From the NCBI GenBank assembly GCA_029204225.1, contig CM055103.1, positions 49,585,756 through 49,649,755 of the forward strand: a DNA stretch of 64,000 nucleotides, written 5' to 3'. The notes beneath the pieces were generated by a model. It saw nothing but the letters and a program-made list of their open reading frames with translations, searched no databases and was not told where the DNA came from. Every line of letters starts with the position of its first letter. The first letter of the stretch is position 1. Source of the stretch: Diphasiastrum complanatum (lineage: Eukaryota; Streptophyta; Lycopodiopsida; Lycopodiales; Lycopodiaceae). The position numbers were made by a program, and so were the translations under genes. Shown here one piece after another: positions 11,549 to 25,900 of the stretch.

Positions 11549-12839
11549 CAATGGTCCTACGTGATTGCATCATATTTCACCTGGACCTTCTAAGTCACAC
11601 TTGTGAAATAGTCCAGCTTAAACTATCTCATAACTTCTTGACACTTTTTTACAGTCCCATAGTATTATATAGATGGGTCATATCACCCTACCTTAATAAT
11701 AATGATAATAAATCACCTACTTTTATTAGTGAAAGATGGGAAAACCCATCAATGCACAACAAGATGAAAGTACATAGAAGAATAATGCCAAATGGCAAAA
11801 AGTAATTAAGCTAAAAAGCTTAATAAAACATAAAACATTAAAACACTGATTATTCAAAACCTACTGCTTGATGTAAGTCACTAACTAGAATAGTGTCACT
11901 AATAGGTAATGCAAGAAGCTTTGAAGCAGTTGCTCTTGCAAATTGAGCTCACTGAAGGATTGAAAGTGCTTGCAAACCTTGCAAATGCAACATAAATACA
12001 TTGGCAATAGAAAGATACAATGACAGATGGTAACGTAACATTTTCTCCTTAGCGTGTCACAACAAGCTCCACACATAAAGACAGAAAATCAATACATTTC
12101 TTGTAAAAAAATCCATATGTTTTTAAAGCAAAAAAGATGAAATCTTCACCAGATGCATGATCATTATGATCACGCTTCTTCTCTTGAGATGCATGAGACT
12201 CAGCAGCCCCTTGCGTGGTGAAGAGTATTCAGAATATGTCAAGTTCTGAATTGAGAGGCATTAGTGAAAATTTCTTTGTAAATGTACTTTGAAAAAATAA
12301 TATGTAAACATAATTTGAGCCCTTCATATTTGGATGAGATTTGGATTCTCAAAAATCATGTGTTTTTTTTAAATGTTGTTTCGTTTTTTACTATGATGGT
12401 TCTATGAAGTTTGTAAAAAAAAACTTGTAATGATCTATCAAAAATATGTATTTTTTTGTCAGTATAATTTAGAGGCTAACTAGAAAAACCATGATTTTGG
12501 CCTAAAAATAGGTAATTTTAAAGATGCCTAAAATGGTTAGTGTTTTTTAGGTCTAAGTCCCAAAATGAATGTCATCGCGTTGCTCCCATAAAAAATGCAA
12601 AGGTCTTTGGTAACTTGTACATATCTTGAGACCTTCAAAAGAGCTTTCCAGTGTGTCAAACCTGGATTAGATAGAACTTGGCTCATTATACCGATAGAAT
12701 ATGCTCAATCAAGATGAGTGCAAAGCATAACATACATTTGTGAGCCAACAATGGAATGAAAAGAATATTGCTTCATAGCCTCCTTTTTTGCCTTAGTTTG
12801 TGGAAATTAATTTTTTGATTATTTTTGTCCTGGATTTAT
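11549..12839. other. Non-coding stretch, no gene recognised
   Basis: AT-rich sequence without recognisable protein, LTR or RNA features on either strand. Upstream reading frames at 11551-11805 (+) and 12076-11885 (-) show no domain. Confidence 0.5.
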
Positions 12840-14360
12840 TGGAAAGTAGCTTTGCTTAGAATCTAACATGCCATATTTACCCAACACATTATTTAAGTAT
12901 CTTTGTTGACTAATGTAAATCGGTCTACTGGGTCGATCCCTGAGGATCTGACAAGACTGGACCCAAATCTATCATCTCGTATTTGTGTCATAATATATCA
13001 GATTATTACTGAATAATAGTGTAATCATCTACATATCATAATAAGATAATGATAATGAAGGAAGTAAAAACAGATTTGAAGTAAACTTTCAAATCTGTCA
13101 AGCTAAAAATAACTCCATTTTGAATGAAAAAATGGTTGACCTTCTGGAACCAGGCTCTCTTGGGAACTGCTTTAGTCCATAGAGAACCTTGTGCAACTTA
13201 CATACAAAATGTTCTTGACTTTTGATCTTCTGTCTTTCAAGTTGTGACATATAAATGTCTTCTCCAATGGTTCTATTCAAAAATGTTGTCTGAACGTCCA
13301 TCTGATAGATTTCAAGGCCAATTGTAGCTGCAAATGAAAGTCGGAGTCCAATGGAAGTATGCTTGACTACTGGGATGAAGGTTTATGAATAGTCAAAATT
13401 TGAAATCTATGAGAAACCCTTTGCAACAAGTTGGACTTTGAATCTATTGACTTTGCCATCAACGTCATACTTAGTTTTGAGAATCCATTTGCATGAAATT
13501 ATAATTTAATCTTTGGGTAGCTCCATGACTGTCCATGTATTGTTTATTATGTGAGAGTCAAATTCTTTGTCCATGGAAAAAATAGTGTTAGATTCTTGCA
13601 CAAAATAGCAAACATCATTATCCATAAATCTTGATGATGGATGTATAAGTCGACTTGATTTTCTTGGGATGACTTCGATCTACTGAGGCTGATTAACATG
13701 TGGCTAAAATGACTTTTCGTGTGAATTAGGGTCACTTGTAATGATAATGATCATGGAGTTTGAAGTGGTAGCCAAAGGAATGTTGGCTAGATTCTTTCTC
13801 TTCAGATCATAGAATTGGTCCTCAACAAAGATTACATTTCTATTTGTATAAAATATTTGTGTGACTGGATTGTAGAGCTTGTATGCTTTGTGATTAGAAG
13901 AATATCCTACAAAAAATCAACTTCATGATAGTATCATCTAGGCTTCAAATCATTAAACCAGTCGAGATGGTGCATCATGTGTTGAGTTGCTCCTAAGTCC
14001 AAATACCAAGATTCGTCAGCTTGGAATTCTTTAGATTGGTCATGAAGGTAGCTTCATCTTCTTAAGTTGGTTGACTGTTGTCAACATTATTGGATGGTTG
14101 CTGAAACTGCTTCTTCTTCTCATTGTTATATTTTAGGGTTCTATAGTATTTTATGATGTGACCTGTCATCTTGCAATATTTTCAGAATCGTTGTTGTTGT
14201 TGTTGAAAAGGTGATGGTTCTAAATTCGATCTTGGCTACTCCTTGCTCTTCCTCATATATGTCCTTTGAATTTTTTCTTGAATATAGAGCTTGAGATTCT
14301 GAGCCTGAAGTACCATAAGTAAGAGTGAGGCCTTGCCAGAACTCAATTCTCATATACTTA
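12840..14360 (-). pseudogene. Degenerate Copia polyprotein
   Basis: Read on the minus strand, the remnants appear in normal Copia order: a Gag zinc-knuckle relic (CKMTGHII) near 14170, protease (WYLDLGATQHM) near 13990, integrase tail (NHKAYKLYNP, RNVIFVEDQF) near 13880, then RT pieces CKWILKTK, MDVQTTFLN, CKLHKVLYGLKQ and finally YISQQRYLNNVLG near 12910. The integrase core is deleted between protease and tail, and the RT centre with its YVDD is lost near 13090. Many stops and frameshifts. The protease has DLGA instead of DSGA. Confidence 0.85.
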
Positions 14361-16633
14361 AGGTAGACTCGATAATAGAGTCATGATCATTAGATTTTAT
14401 GGAGTCTATGCCACATAAAATAAAAATTTGTGTTATTCTTGTCCAAGTAGGAATGTTACTGTTGAACCATCCTAAGTGGTAGCGTAAGTTAAATTCCACT
14501 TTGTGTAAAGCATAAAACCTATTGTGCCGAAGAGTTTTTCCTTGTTGGAAGCTTTCTAGTGTGCTTGTTCATTGCCAACTATGCTACAAAGCATTAATTG
14601 AAAGCTATCTAGTGTGCTTGTTATTGCCCAAATCTGCTACAAAGCTTCATCGCTACTATGCAATAATCAAATTTTGTTCTCCATGCTCCTCGCAAAAGAG
14701 TTATTGTGTCACCTCAATGCTATCTCAATTCCAACAAAATTGCTACTAGTTCTTAGTATTATATGATTAAGAATTGATTTTTTTTACTATTCTACAATAT
14801 TTGTGCAAAAAAAATTCAAACATAACTCTTCAGTTTGCTTTGGAGTATGCTTTGTGTTAAAGTCATTGGATTTTTTGTATGCCCTTGTGCATCTTTTACG
14901 TAAAAGCAACCAAGCATGTATGAGGCACTAGTCACAAGGTTTTAAACGTTACACTCACTACATCATGGTATAAGTCACGGCTAAGAAGCTTGGGCATTAA
15001 GTTGAAAAGAGTTGAAGACATTATGAAAGGTGATTGATTATGTGTTAGTGAGTGATACCAAACACAGTGGAAGACCATCATAGACAAGGAATCATAAGAG
15101 GTTAACAATGTTGATGTAGAGTTGATGTAGAGTTGAAATGATACAAACGATGGACCCAAACATGGCTTTTCAAAAAGCCTAACCTATCAAATACGAAGAT
15201 TTTTGGAATAATGCTAAATATAACCATGGTGCTAACTTAGAGTAGGAGTAGTTAAAAGGGCTTAAGCACCCAAGCTATCATTGTTAATGTCAAGGTTTAT
15301 AATAATGGTAGCAAGGCCCAAATTAGCCCAATCAAGCCCCTCATACTAGATGCACAAGAGCCCACTATGAGCAGTTGAGGTCGTGCTAAATCTGGAGCCT
15401 ATTTTACATTTGTCTAATTGGAATCTTCTATGTGATTTGGAGCTTCTCTTCGAGAGCTTCCATGGTGTACTTGGTTCATGTGCCTACTCAATATTAAGTA
15501 ATGATGTTTGAATGCAATCAAGGGTGGCACATAACATTTACCAAAAAAAAATTTGTGACACATTATGCTCAATAGTACCTTTGTCGGCACATTGTAGACA
15601 TATAATGGCAAGTGCTCTTGTAGAGCTACTAGGATGAGCCATTATAACCCTACAATGTGCTTAGTACTTACAAGCACACATTATCCCTCACAAAGTCCTT
15701 GAGTGTCACTTCCTTGGATATCCCTTGCATGTCACACAGACCTCACAAAGTGCAATATGAGCAATTATGTAGACGAACCTTTTGGGCATGAAAGTTGGTC
15801 TATTCAGACAAACTTTCCGTCGGATGATCTGTTCATACAAACAAATTCTGCACACAGTTCCAAATGTGCAAAGAGCAGGGAAGGTAGGGATGCAAGGAAA
15901 AGAAGGCCCTGCCTTCTTTCACTTAGTACCTAAAGAGCAAAGTGAAGAAAGATCGCTCAAGTAGATTCAACCTCTGCTGCTGTAGATCATATTAATATAA
16001 GAAGCATGCATAGGTGTTCATTTTAGTCCTACTATTTGATATGGGAACTATCATCACACGAATCCTAGATTTTGACAAACTATGTATAGCAACTCTCCAT
16101 TGCTTGCAAAGCATTTTCATCTGAACAGTTATGGAGAAACTTTTGCTTTAGAACTTCTGATCATTCATGCTCTCCCTTTGTGCATTCAGAGGCATTTTAC
16201 CATCTTCCTCATGCTAGTAGAATATTTGGACAATTTTATCATTTGAATATTGAAATAAGGCACGATTCTTTTATATCCTGAGAATCTGTCATCAGACTGT
16301 ACCCACAAAAGGAGATACTCAGATCCTAACTTAGAACGTAGAAGAAGTATTCTACATGAAAATAACATGATTACATAACAAGTCGCAAGATGTTACAGTT
16401 TTTAGACACTCTGGCTTATTGAAGGTACAAAGTTATCATGTTCCAAATCACTTCCCTACACTTCCGCAAGTGCTGAGCCATCTTTCATATTTACGAGGAA
16501 AAATAGTACTGGATTTTAGGATATATTGCCGCGTGGTCAGTATACTGTACGAGTGTCTGGATCGTGTCTCTTTCTATTCTCACCAAAAAGCATCCTGCAA
16601 GTAAACTTCACTAGATTAATAGCCCTTTCCTTT
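14361..16633. other. Downstream of host gene; no gene recognised
   Basis: No supported coding sequence. The part from about 16380 to 16633 lies just 3' of the 5-phosphatase stop codon and probably includes its 3' untranslated region. A short frame at 15703-15933 (+) shows no domain. Confidence 0.4.
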
Positions 16634-16973
16634 TCAAGCTAGTGAGCAAAATAATGAATACCTGCAACTAGAAAGACGATTGTGATAATCACTGAAGATC
16701 ATAGTGACGCACTTCCAGCATCTGGTTTTCCAGATGTATGGGAATACCTTATGGTGCTGTTCACGACTGTCAAAGCTAGGCCACCTAGTGCGCACCGGTT
16801 TTGCTGTATTTTCCCCAGAGACACTGGGAAGTCTTTTTATACTTTGACCAGTAATGAACTTAACGTCCACCAAGAACATAGCACTGACTGGTCGATGATC
16901 TGAAAGCATGGACTCTGAACGCTTATAAGATATTTGTTTTAATCCTTCCCCAAACCACAGTATTCTGTCACAC
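16634..16973 (-). CDS. 5PTase terminal exon (CDRILW ... SDHRPV)
   Basis: Acceptor TTTTGTAG at 16974. Reads [16 protein letters not shown] and [16 protein letters not shown], then a diverged C-terminal tail to TGA at 16636-16634. The last 35 residues are not typical, and a further small intron starting near GTATTCCC (about 16757) is possible. Confidence 0.85.
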
Positions 16974-19900
16974 CTACAAAATGGTAAACACGCTTCTGAG
17001 TCATTCCGGCATTCTTCGATTGAAAATATCCTGAGCTTGCATAAGTAAATGACCTCTTTAATATAGTCGATATTTAGGAATCCTTCACGGGTGTAAGCAT
17101 TCTTGCATACACAAAACACTTCTGTACTAGCTGGTGTTAGATATATCAGGTGGGGATATGAGAAAGGCTGATATCACTAAAAGTTCTTTTGGTGTCAGCC
17201 TGCAACCTCCTTGCTTGTCCACACTCTCCTTTTCTTGCCTCAGGACTCAGCAGCCAGACCTTGAAGCATGGTAGCTATAGGCTCACACCTGAGCCCTGCT
17301 TGTGGTGTCTGCCTATCTCATATACCCATCACCAATTCCGCACAAAGTAAATTAAGTTTAACCAAAATTCCGTTGATACTTCGGCCACAGATTGACGCAC
17401 TGAGCGAATCTGACAGACAGGTACAACAAGTCTGCCACCAGAGTGTCTCTTACCTCTAGGCCTCTTGTTGGCATGATCTTAGGCAAGATTCCCTTTAGAT
17501 TTTATCATATTTATTCAATGGTCGGTATCAGCAATTGGATATTCATTTATCAAGTCCATCCAATAAGGAATCGAGACATTTTATGGGGCAAATAATCAGG
17601 TCAAGTAGCAGAATGAGCTTTATATAAAATCCGAGATTCCATCTACGAAGTATCCTATAAAATCTAGGAAAGATATAAGTTACAAGTTACAACCAAACGT
17701 ACTCAAGCAAGATGCATCCTAGTGGCTCCGGATTATTTGTAGAATTGGGTTGAAGCTAGTGCTTTCAAGAAAGCCAATGCTAGCTGCACGATCAAGTTTT
17801 TGTACAAATATATCTTAGTTTGTTATGCTTGTCTGCTGGAGATAGTAACCATGGAATGCATTTCCTAGATGAAACAATTGTTCACCCAATGTCTTCATAT
17901 CTCATTGCGCATCGGAAGAGTATAGCATACTATCCATGCACTGGACGAGTAGAACCGTCCAACAAAATCTTGTGTACGATTATCATACTGGAAGCATAGG
18001 CTGCATCCTGTGTTATGGACTTTCTGACAACATGTAAGACTAGGACAGGCAAATGCTATTTCAGATAGCCTATGGGAAAGAAGCAGTGCGTCAACAGAAT
18101 TCATAGTCCCAAGTTTGTGCGAAACTACTCAAGAATGCCTTGATGAGAGTAGGTCATTACAATTCCGGCTGAAACACCTATTGTGCTGGCACGAAATGAG
18201 GTTTTTAGCCTTAAAGTCACTCCTTGTGGAGAATGAGACGTAAAACTTAGCATGACCTTAAATTGAAGAGTAAAGATCTTGTGATGGCGGAGGTTGCTCT
18301 ATTGTGATTGCCAAGGCACACAAAAAGATAAGCTGAAATTTACAGGTGAGGGTCCTTAGCATTTAGTAAGGATCCGTCCTAATGGAGCACTGGTTCAAGA
18401 GATTTTACAAGAGAAACAAAAACATCTAGTATGCAGGCACGAAACGAGGTTTTTAGCCTACCTGTCACTCGTTGAGAAAGAGGCGTAAAGCGTGACCTTA
18501 ATCTGAAGAGCAACGATCATGCGCATTGCGAAGGGAGAGCTGGCTCTACTATACATTGCCAACATGCAAGAAGGTAAGCTGAGATTCAAAAGTGAGGGTC
18601 CTTAGCAACTAGTTGGGATCCGTCCTAATGGAGTATCATCCCTATTTGAGTAACAGTCTAAAAGACTATAGATGGCAAGCTTCTAGCCACTCATATAACT
18701 GGCAACTGGTCAAGACTATTATGTAGGTAATTACCATCAAGACGAAGACCTTGCGATTCTTGTTTGATTTGGGTATCAACTCACTGTATAATCTTCTCTC
18801 TTTCCGTATCTTCCATTGTTCGCCTTTACTGCATCCATCAGCGTGACAACATTGTCAGATGTTATCTCATCAATGATACAGGGTGCACAAAGTAATCTAA
18901 GAATGTCATATTGTTATATGGTGTGTTCACATAACCATTTATACAATACCCAAAAAAATCTACAATAACTAATATTGCAGATTTTGTGTTTCTAGTAGAT
19001 TTGGCTTTTTACTTCTTGGAGAAAATTAATTCATTTCCTGGAACAGTCTGGGCACACACTTTATACACTTCGTTTTTTTTACGGTTTATGGTCAAAATTT
19101 TCCATTTAGGGCAAGTGAAGCTTGCTGGAGCCAGCTATAAATTTGAGAAGGTTCATTCCATTTGTCCCATTTCCTGTACATATCATTGTTCAATTACGCT
19201 TAGCGTCATCTGCCAGCCATCATTGGCCATCACTCACAGAACCCTCTAGTCATATGCAGTGTCATATGATTTTTAAGGTTCAGTGTCAAAGGAAAACTTG
19301 GCTGAAATCAGTTTTTCCCCAACATTCACTGGTCTCTTGGGTATGTTTGAGAGTCAGCTGATTTTTGCTCCCCACACATGTGAGGGAGGAGAAAAACTTT
19401 CAGGATTTGTTTTAGCAGCCGTTGCCAATGTTGTCAGACGACCCACTAACACACTTGCAGCCATATGTAGTCTGAGTAGTTCTATGGACTAAATATGTTG
19501 TGCTTCGTAACTGCTACAGCTTAATTTGTCTCAGGATTTGTCCATAAGTAAACACTACATGTATAGAGAAAGTAAAGTACTATAGGTAATCTGTGGGGTG
19601 TATTTGACTCACAGATGCTTTTAAGCTTAAGCAAGCTTTTTGCTGACCTGGTGGATGGTCAGGCAATTGCCACTCCACTTAGGACTGCTAGAGGCCGTAG
19701 GAAAATCACCATAGGGTAAACCTCAAGATAAGACAGTTCAGCCAGTCATAATGCTGTCTCTAAAAGATGATGCCTATGACATTGATTCTAGCGATACATT
19801 GCTAATCGTCAACGTAAGACAGTTCAACATGAAGCAGTTTAGCCAGTGTCAAAGGCTAAATAAATTTCCTCAGGTTGTCTTCAAAACATGATGCTTATGA

Positions 19901-22900
19901 CAATGATATTCTCTCGATGCTTGAACTGAATAGTAAACTCCGGATCTATCTGCCTGGCCTTAATTTTTTGCTACAATTCTGCAACCTTATTAGATTTATT
20001 CAGCCTTTGATTGAAGTACTCCTTTTCCTCTAGGTGAAGCTTTTTAGTAGCAGCTATTCGATCCTGTAATTTGTCATTGGTCTCTTCAGCACGACTATAT
20101 TTCTGTTTCAGATAAATTATCTCCTTATGGTCCTCTCTTATCAGTATTCAAACTCACTGTGCATAAACCTCTCGCTCAGCCATTAGCTTGAGGTTTTTCG
20201 TATCTGTCCATTCCAAATTGTTCTGTAGAATTTCACATATGCTTCTTTTCTTGATATTATATTCCGTTTTCTCCAGTTTGTCTTTAACTTGCATAACCTA
20301 CTGTATATAGGCATCAAGTTGAGTTTCAAACAAGGCAGTATCGGTTGCTTCCATTTGCACTTGTCATGATTGTGTCTGCAGTGCAACTTCCTTTCTTCCA
20401 AGATGCTGCTGCTAAAACCTCTCTGATCATATTGTTGCAGAAAAGATTTAAGTTGGCTCTGCAATAAATTAGATGTTTGTAAGCAGGTAGATGCAAGATC
20501 TCCTGCTAATGCAGTGACAGATGGTAATGGTACTGGAAAACTACCTAATGCAGATCCTAGCACTTGAGCTTGAATAGCTGCTACTGAAAGATGCATTGGA
20601 AAAAGAAAAAGCCAATATGCATATTTCCTAGACCAACTGATGCAAGTGATGCTTCAGTTGCATATGAAATTGGAATTGTTGAATCTTGCTGGGAGACATG
20701 TTGCTTTACACATGCAAAAATATTAGACATTTTATAAGGTGGTTTGCACAGTTGAAAAGGTAAAATCGTATTGCCATCTTGGTCACTTATGTCCTCAGAA
20801 GAAAAAAATTTGATGGGTCCTGGGCTTGGTGAGTTTGGAGGTCTACAAGTGACTGCAACATGGGTTATGCTCAAACATTTTCCAATATTTTCCTTTTTTT
20901 TGGATCAGTGGCTGCTAGTTTGATTAAATGGTCAACTGATGCAGGTGTGATTTGTTTCATTTAATTTTCTATCAACTGAGAGATAAGTGTGCCAAACACC
21001 ACATTTTTCTTCTTAATGGAGTAATGTAGCTCCTTGAGGAGAAACCCAACCCAATTGAATATTGATACCTCACCTCAAAGGTCTGGTATGATTTAGTAAG
21101 CAATGGAAAATTACGGTGTAAGTACCAATAACTTTGCTGCCATAAACTGTGGCACCCCTTCTGCTTTGTTCAAGGATATCTGGTATTAACAATCCATTGT
21201 TAGTAACCAATTTGGTTTTTTAGTCATAAGCCTTTGGAACTAGATATTTCAGCATGTACCGTCAAGAAAGACGACTTTTCCAAACAGGGTTATGATTCTT
21301 CATATGCAAAGGTATCGGCTGATCAACTCTTCCCAGAGTACAATTTTGAAGATGTGGTCGTTAAACTGAATGCAAAACAACCAGAAACTAAAAAATCCCA
21401 AAAAAAAACCGCAAACTCTAAATCTCGACGACCACAAGCAACTTGACCACTAAACTCGAAAAACAAAACAACAAACACCAAACACCAAACAACAAACACT
21501 GAACCCTGCGGGTTCAGACACTTGTATACATACTAAAAGAAACTAAACGCACAAACAAGTATCCTAATTTGATGCCTACAGCCCATTCTATGCCCATCAA
21601 ATTAGAAAACTTACGAAAAAAAGATGTTGAAAAAACTTACGAAATGGGATCTGAAAAACGAAACTAATATCACCACACAATCCTGCAGCTGATCACACTG
21701 ACATACTCAAACAATGATGACAGAAAAAGCACAGAACATTCACCACTCAGCTCATCCCGAAAATGATTGTAGGAGCACTTTCCCTGCTTGCTAACTTCTG
21801 AAATGGATAATGGCGGGCCAGCAGGGTTTTTACCTTCTTCTTTTTTAAGTATAAAAGAATTGGTTCCGACCAGGAACGTTCCGGAACATTCAGAACGGAA
21901 CGTTCCAACCCAAAATGGTCGGAACGGGCTTCTAAGGGCATTTTAGACTGTTCTATGCCTTTGGAGGGAGATTTTTCTATTTGTGACCTTTGCCGTTCTC
22001 GGCATACTCTAATAAGAAGTTAGAAACAATCTGTCAGCAATCTGCTGATGAGCATAAAATTTTGATGTGCTTAGGTGTGTTAGTAGGAGAAATTAGAGTC
22101 AACGATTTTGCTTAATTTTGTGAGTTGTTTGGTTGTTTGGCAGTCTGACTTTGCATTTTGGTTTGAACCTTTCATAGTATTGTATCATCTCAGATTAGAA
22201 AGGAAGAGTTAGAAAGACATGCTAGTAAATATCCCTCTCCTTTTTTTCCCTTCTTCTCCTTCTCCCACCTCACCCTTTAATTGCGACATGCCACCATGCT
22301 ACAATGTACTCCAACTGAGGGAACAGAGCGAGCCATATCTGTACTTGGAGAGCATCCAAAACATTTGATCAATGAAGTTTTTGACATGCCAACACAATGC
22401 CAGGAGGCAAGTGAAAGGTTGTTACAAGTCTATGACCAGAACAATGAGATACATCCAACTACGCTCATCATGTGTCACAACGCTGCCATGTCCCACTATA
22501 AATGTCATCATTGATCCTACCCATAACCACGCTTATACTGATGATACACCTTTTCTATCTCTCTAGTAAACTATGCCTCTCTTCTAAAATCTTCCCATTC
22601 TGAAATCCGTAAAAGGGAACGCTCGGAGATTAAATCTAGTGGTCCTGAATCCTAAGGAAATCTACAATTGCACATTTTGTTCTATGTTACCTCTTATTTG
22701 AGGAGTAATATTCAAACATTGAGGATAATGGTAGTTACAATCTTAAGTCATATTTCCAGAAAAACAGAGACAGCCAGTGGGATTGAACAAATGATATTAA
22801 AGATCCAAGAGTTGGAGCAAGAATTGGTCCAACACAAAGAAGCTACCAAAACATGGGCCTCATTATTTAAAAAGACGATGGTAAGACTCCCAACCCCACC

Positions 22901-25900
22901 CCACATGACCAGTTTTATTGCTGCCACTCTTTTCAAAGAACGATTGAGAGAACAAGAAGCACTCAATGTGAGGGTTAGGGGTATTGCCGAGACCAAAGAT
23001 TCTATGCAAGAAGCCCATAGACTCTTAGATACTAAACTTGGCCATACTAGTGAGGTGATGGATCGTGCTTGGAAAACAAAATGAGACAATGCCACACTAA
23101 TCATCCGTTTCACATCCCTAGAAGAAAGAAGATCAATGTTACACCTTAAAGCTAAAGTAAAGGGAACTACTATCTTTTTAGATAATAATCTCACATATGT
23201 AGCTTGAAGACACAGAAAGTCTTCCAAGAGGTTCGTGAATCGGGAAGGATAGCCAACTATAGAGATGGTGGACAACTGAAATACCTTCATGACAAAAAGA
23301 AATAAGTATATGGGGTCCTCGGGCATGAGAGCTCCCTGGTTCCCCCTACAAATAAGGGGACGATTGGGTTTTGGAATTGTAATGGGCTTCATTCATCTTC
23401 CACAGCTGCGGATTTATTGGACTTCATCATACATGGGGATATACTGCTATTCACTAACACGCATGAGCCATGAGACATGTTTACCTAAGTTTCCAAGGTT
23501 CATATGGGATTCAGCATATAGAGCAAAGACATGATCAGCAAGAGGCAAGGCTCAGGTGGAGTGACAAGCTTATATAAAGATACTTTACAGCCGCTTCTTG
23601 AGTTCGCTAGTCATGATGAGCATGCACGTAATATTTGGATTCGCCTCATTGGACAAGATGTTGGATTGGACAAGAACACCTTTACAGCAATATGCTAGTT
23701 TCCTCTTGAGACGTCCTCTTTTGTCGAGTTTGTTGATTATGTTGACCTGTCACCAGATATTATTTGTTAATCAGTGCGGGGACATAAACTATTGACTGGC
23801 GATTTTAATGCCCGAACTGCTTCTCATCGGACAATTTCATGATGCTACCGATCTGCTTGGCATACAAGCTATTGATGATGAGGATATGGGTATTACCAAG
23901 TTTATGCTGATGAGTTAGGGTCAGTCATGACGTATGGAGCACTTAGTTCATTTTGGGGAAGCCCACGAGTTAGCCATTTTTAATGGTTTAGCTTGTTGGC
24001 CATACTCTGGAGGTTTCACTGGCCACTCTCATAGTGGTGGCCACAATGTTGTGGATTATCTCATGGGGTCACCCTCTTTTATCCATTTGGTATGAATTTG
24101 ATTGCAATTACCTTCACCATCATTCACACCATTTCCTTCATGATGCCAAACTTAATATTATCGTACTCTCGCACCAAAAAGCACACCTACAAGACAAACA
24201 AAGGGGATTGCATCACTTTGTAGCATAAACATGGCGATAAGGATCATTCAGTCAAGCAACTACAAACCATTGCACAGCTAATATGTGGTTTCTTAGAGTT
24301 CAAAGTTCAAATGCTACTGCGATTCAAACAATACCTAGAAGGCAAGATTCTCTTGTCAGAAATAGTGTCTTCTCTTTATAGGGTAGAGGCAGCGACGTTA
24401 TGTAAAATTGTCAATTTGTTTACACAATTTGCAATAAGGGCTCACTTTTCCCATGTAGTCATTGGTATATGAATGTAAACATGGGGCAGACCCACTGACA
24501 AGGACAGTTGTAGGATCTTGACATACCCAGTTGATGGGCTCTTTTTTCAATTTTGTGTTTGGACCCTCACTGTATGGGTGCAGTTAGTAGGCTTACTTCA
24601 AGGAAGGAGCTACCGGGATTCTATTGTCAATTATTATGTCTTGAGGATCAAAAAATACGCTCACTTCACAAAGTTATCAACCTTTATTTTGCCTCATATT
24701 GACTACTAGACTGTAGATGGTACCAAATAAATATGATAGAAAAATAACTTAGAACATATTCATATTTAGTGATTACCAGGCTGGTGTCCTACGCATTGCT
24801 CCAGGCCTCGAACTTTCTCCAGAATATCCAGTTGAATTTATGTTGTACTTATAAGTAGGTGCAAAGAATATTGGACCCTCTTGCCAACCTTCAAAGACGC
24901 GCCCTGCCCTCTGCTCAATCTTGAGCTGCCAGTGAAAAGTGAAGTTGCAGGCTCTAAAGAACGATTGTGTTATCTAATGAAGCAAGTGTGCAAGAAATCA
25001 TATCCATTTTGTGGAACAAATTAATGCAAGCAGAAAGAGGAACATAGTAATCTGAGACATAAACAAAACCTATTCTTAAAAAGACACTGGATCATGAGAA
25101 ATATGCGCATTTTCAATACTTGTATAACAACTGTAGATAAAGTCATTAGTACTTGATCTTTCTCCAGAAGTGCATCCAAGTTCATCTTAGCCAACAGTTT
25201 TCTTGTCTCGCTGTCTGAGACGGTGAGTCGATAATTCAAATCTCCAAGCCAAATTATTCGACTGACAAAACAAACATCAAATGGTTCTCAGTGAAATAAC
25301 TCCATCAGAAAACAGGTCATTTCAGAGTTGAGATAACTTTCAGGAGATCCCAGAATTGCATACAAACTGCAAAGATTCACGAAAATGAAAACTGCATAAA
25401 GTGTCAAAGTCACCCGGCAGCACAAAATCATTTGTATCAGAATCTAGCTTCCACCTTTCCTGAAGAGGTGGTTTCAAGTACAAATTAATCACAAATGAGG
25501 ATAACTTGTAACTTACTCATGCTCAAGTATTGTTTGCGGCAAATCCACCCAAATAGTCTTCGACGAACGGGAAAAGGAAGTACGACGCAAAATGTCCGAT
25601 ACATCAACGTTCCGTCTAAGTTCATTGCCTTCTTTATCTCCAGCGGTCAAATGTGAACAGATAAAACAAAAGCTTGTTCTATGGATGCACAAACTTACAG
25701 CAACAGATCCCTGCTCAAGAGCAACGTTGGATGTCAAAGCAACAATCCTCGTCCCCCTGTTCACAAATAGTACTAGAAGTTCTAGGAAATATTCAGGAGA
25801 AGATCTACACAAAAGCACTGCTAGAGAAAGACTGATAAGATTTTTTTGAGTTCAACAGTCAAATTCTTAAAGCCATGGAACTCCAATGACATGCAACACT

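Noticed and set aside
22748-23392. 214-codon minus-strand frame
   Set aside because: It is the reverse shadow of the LINE ORF1/endonuclease, whose plus-strand reading carries the recognisable motifs.
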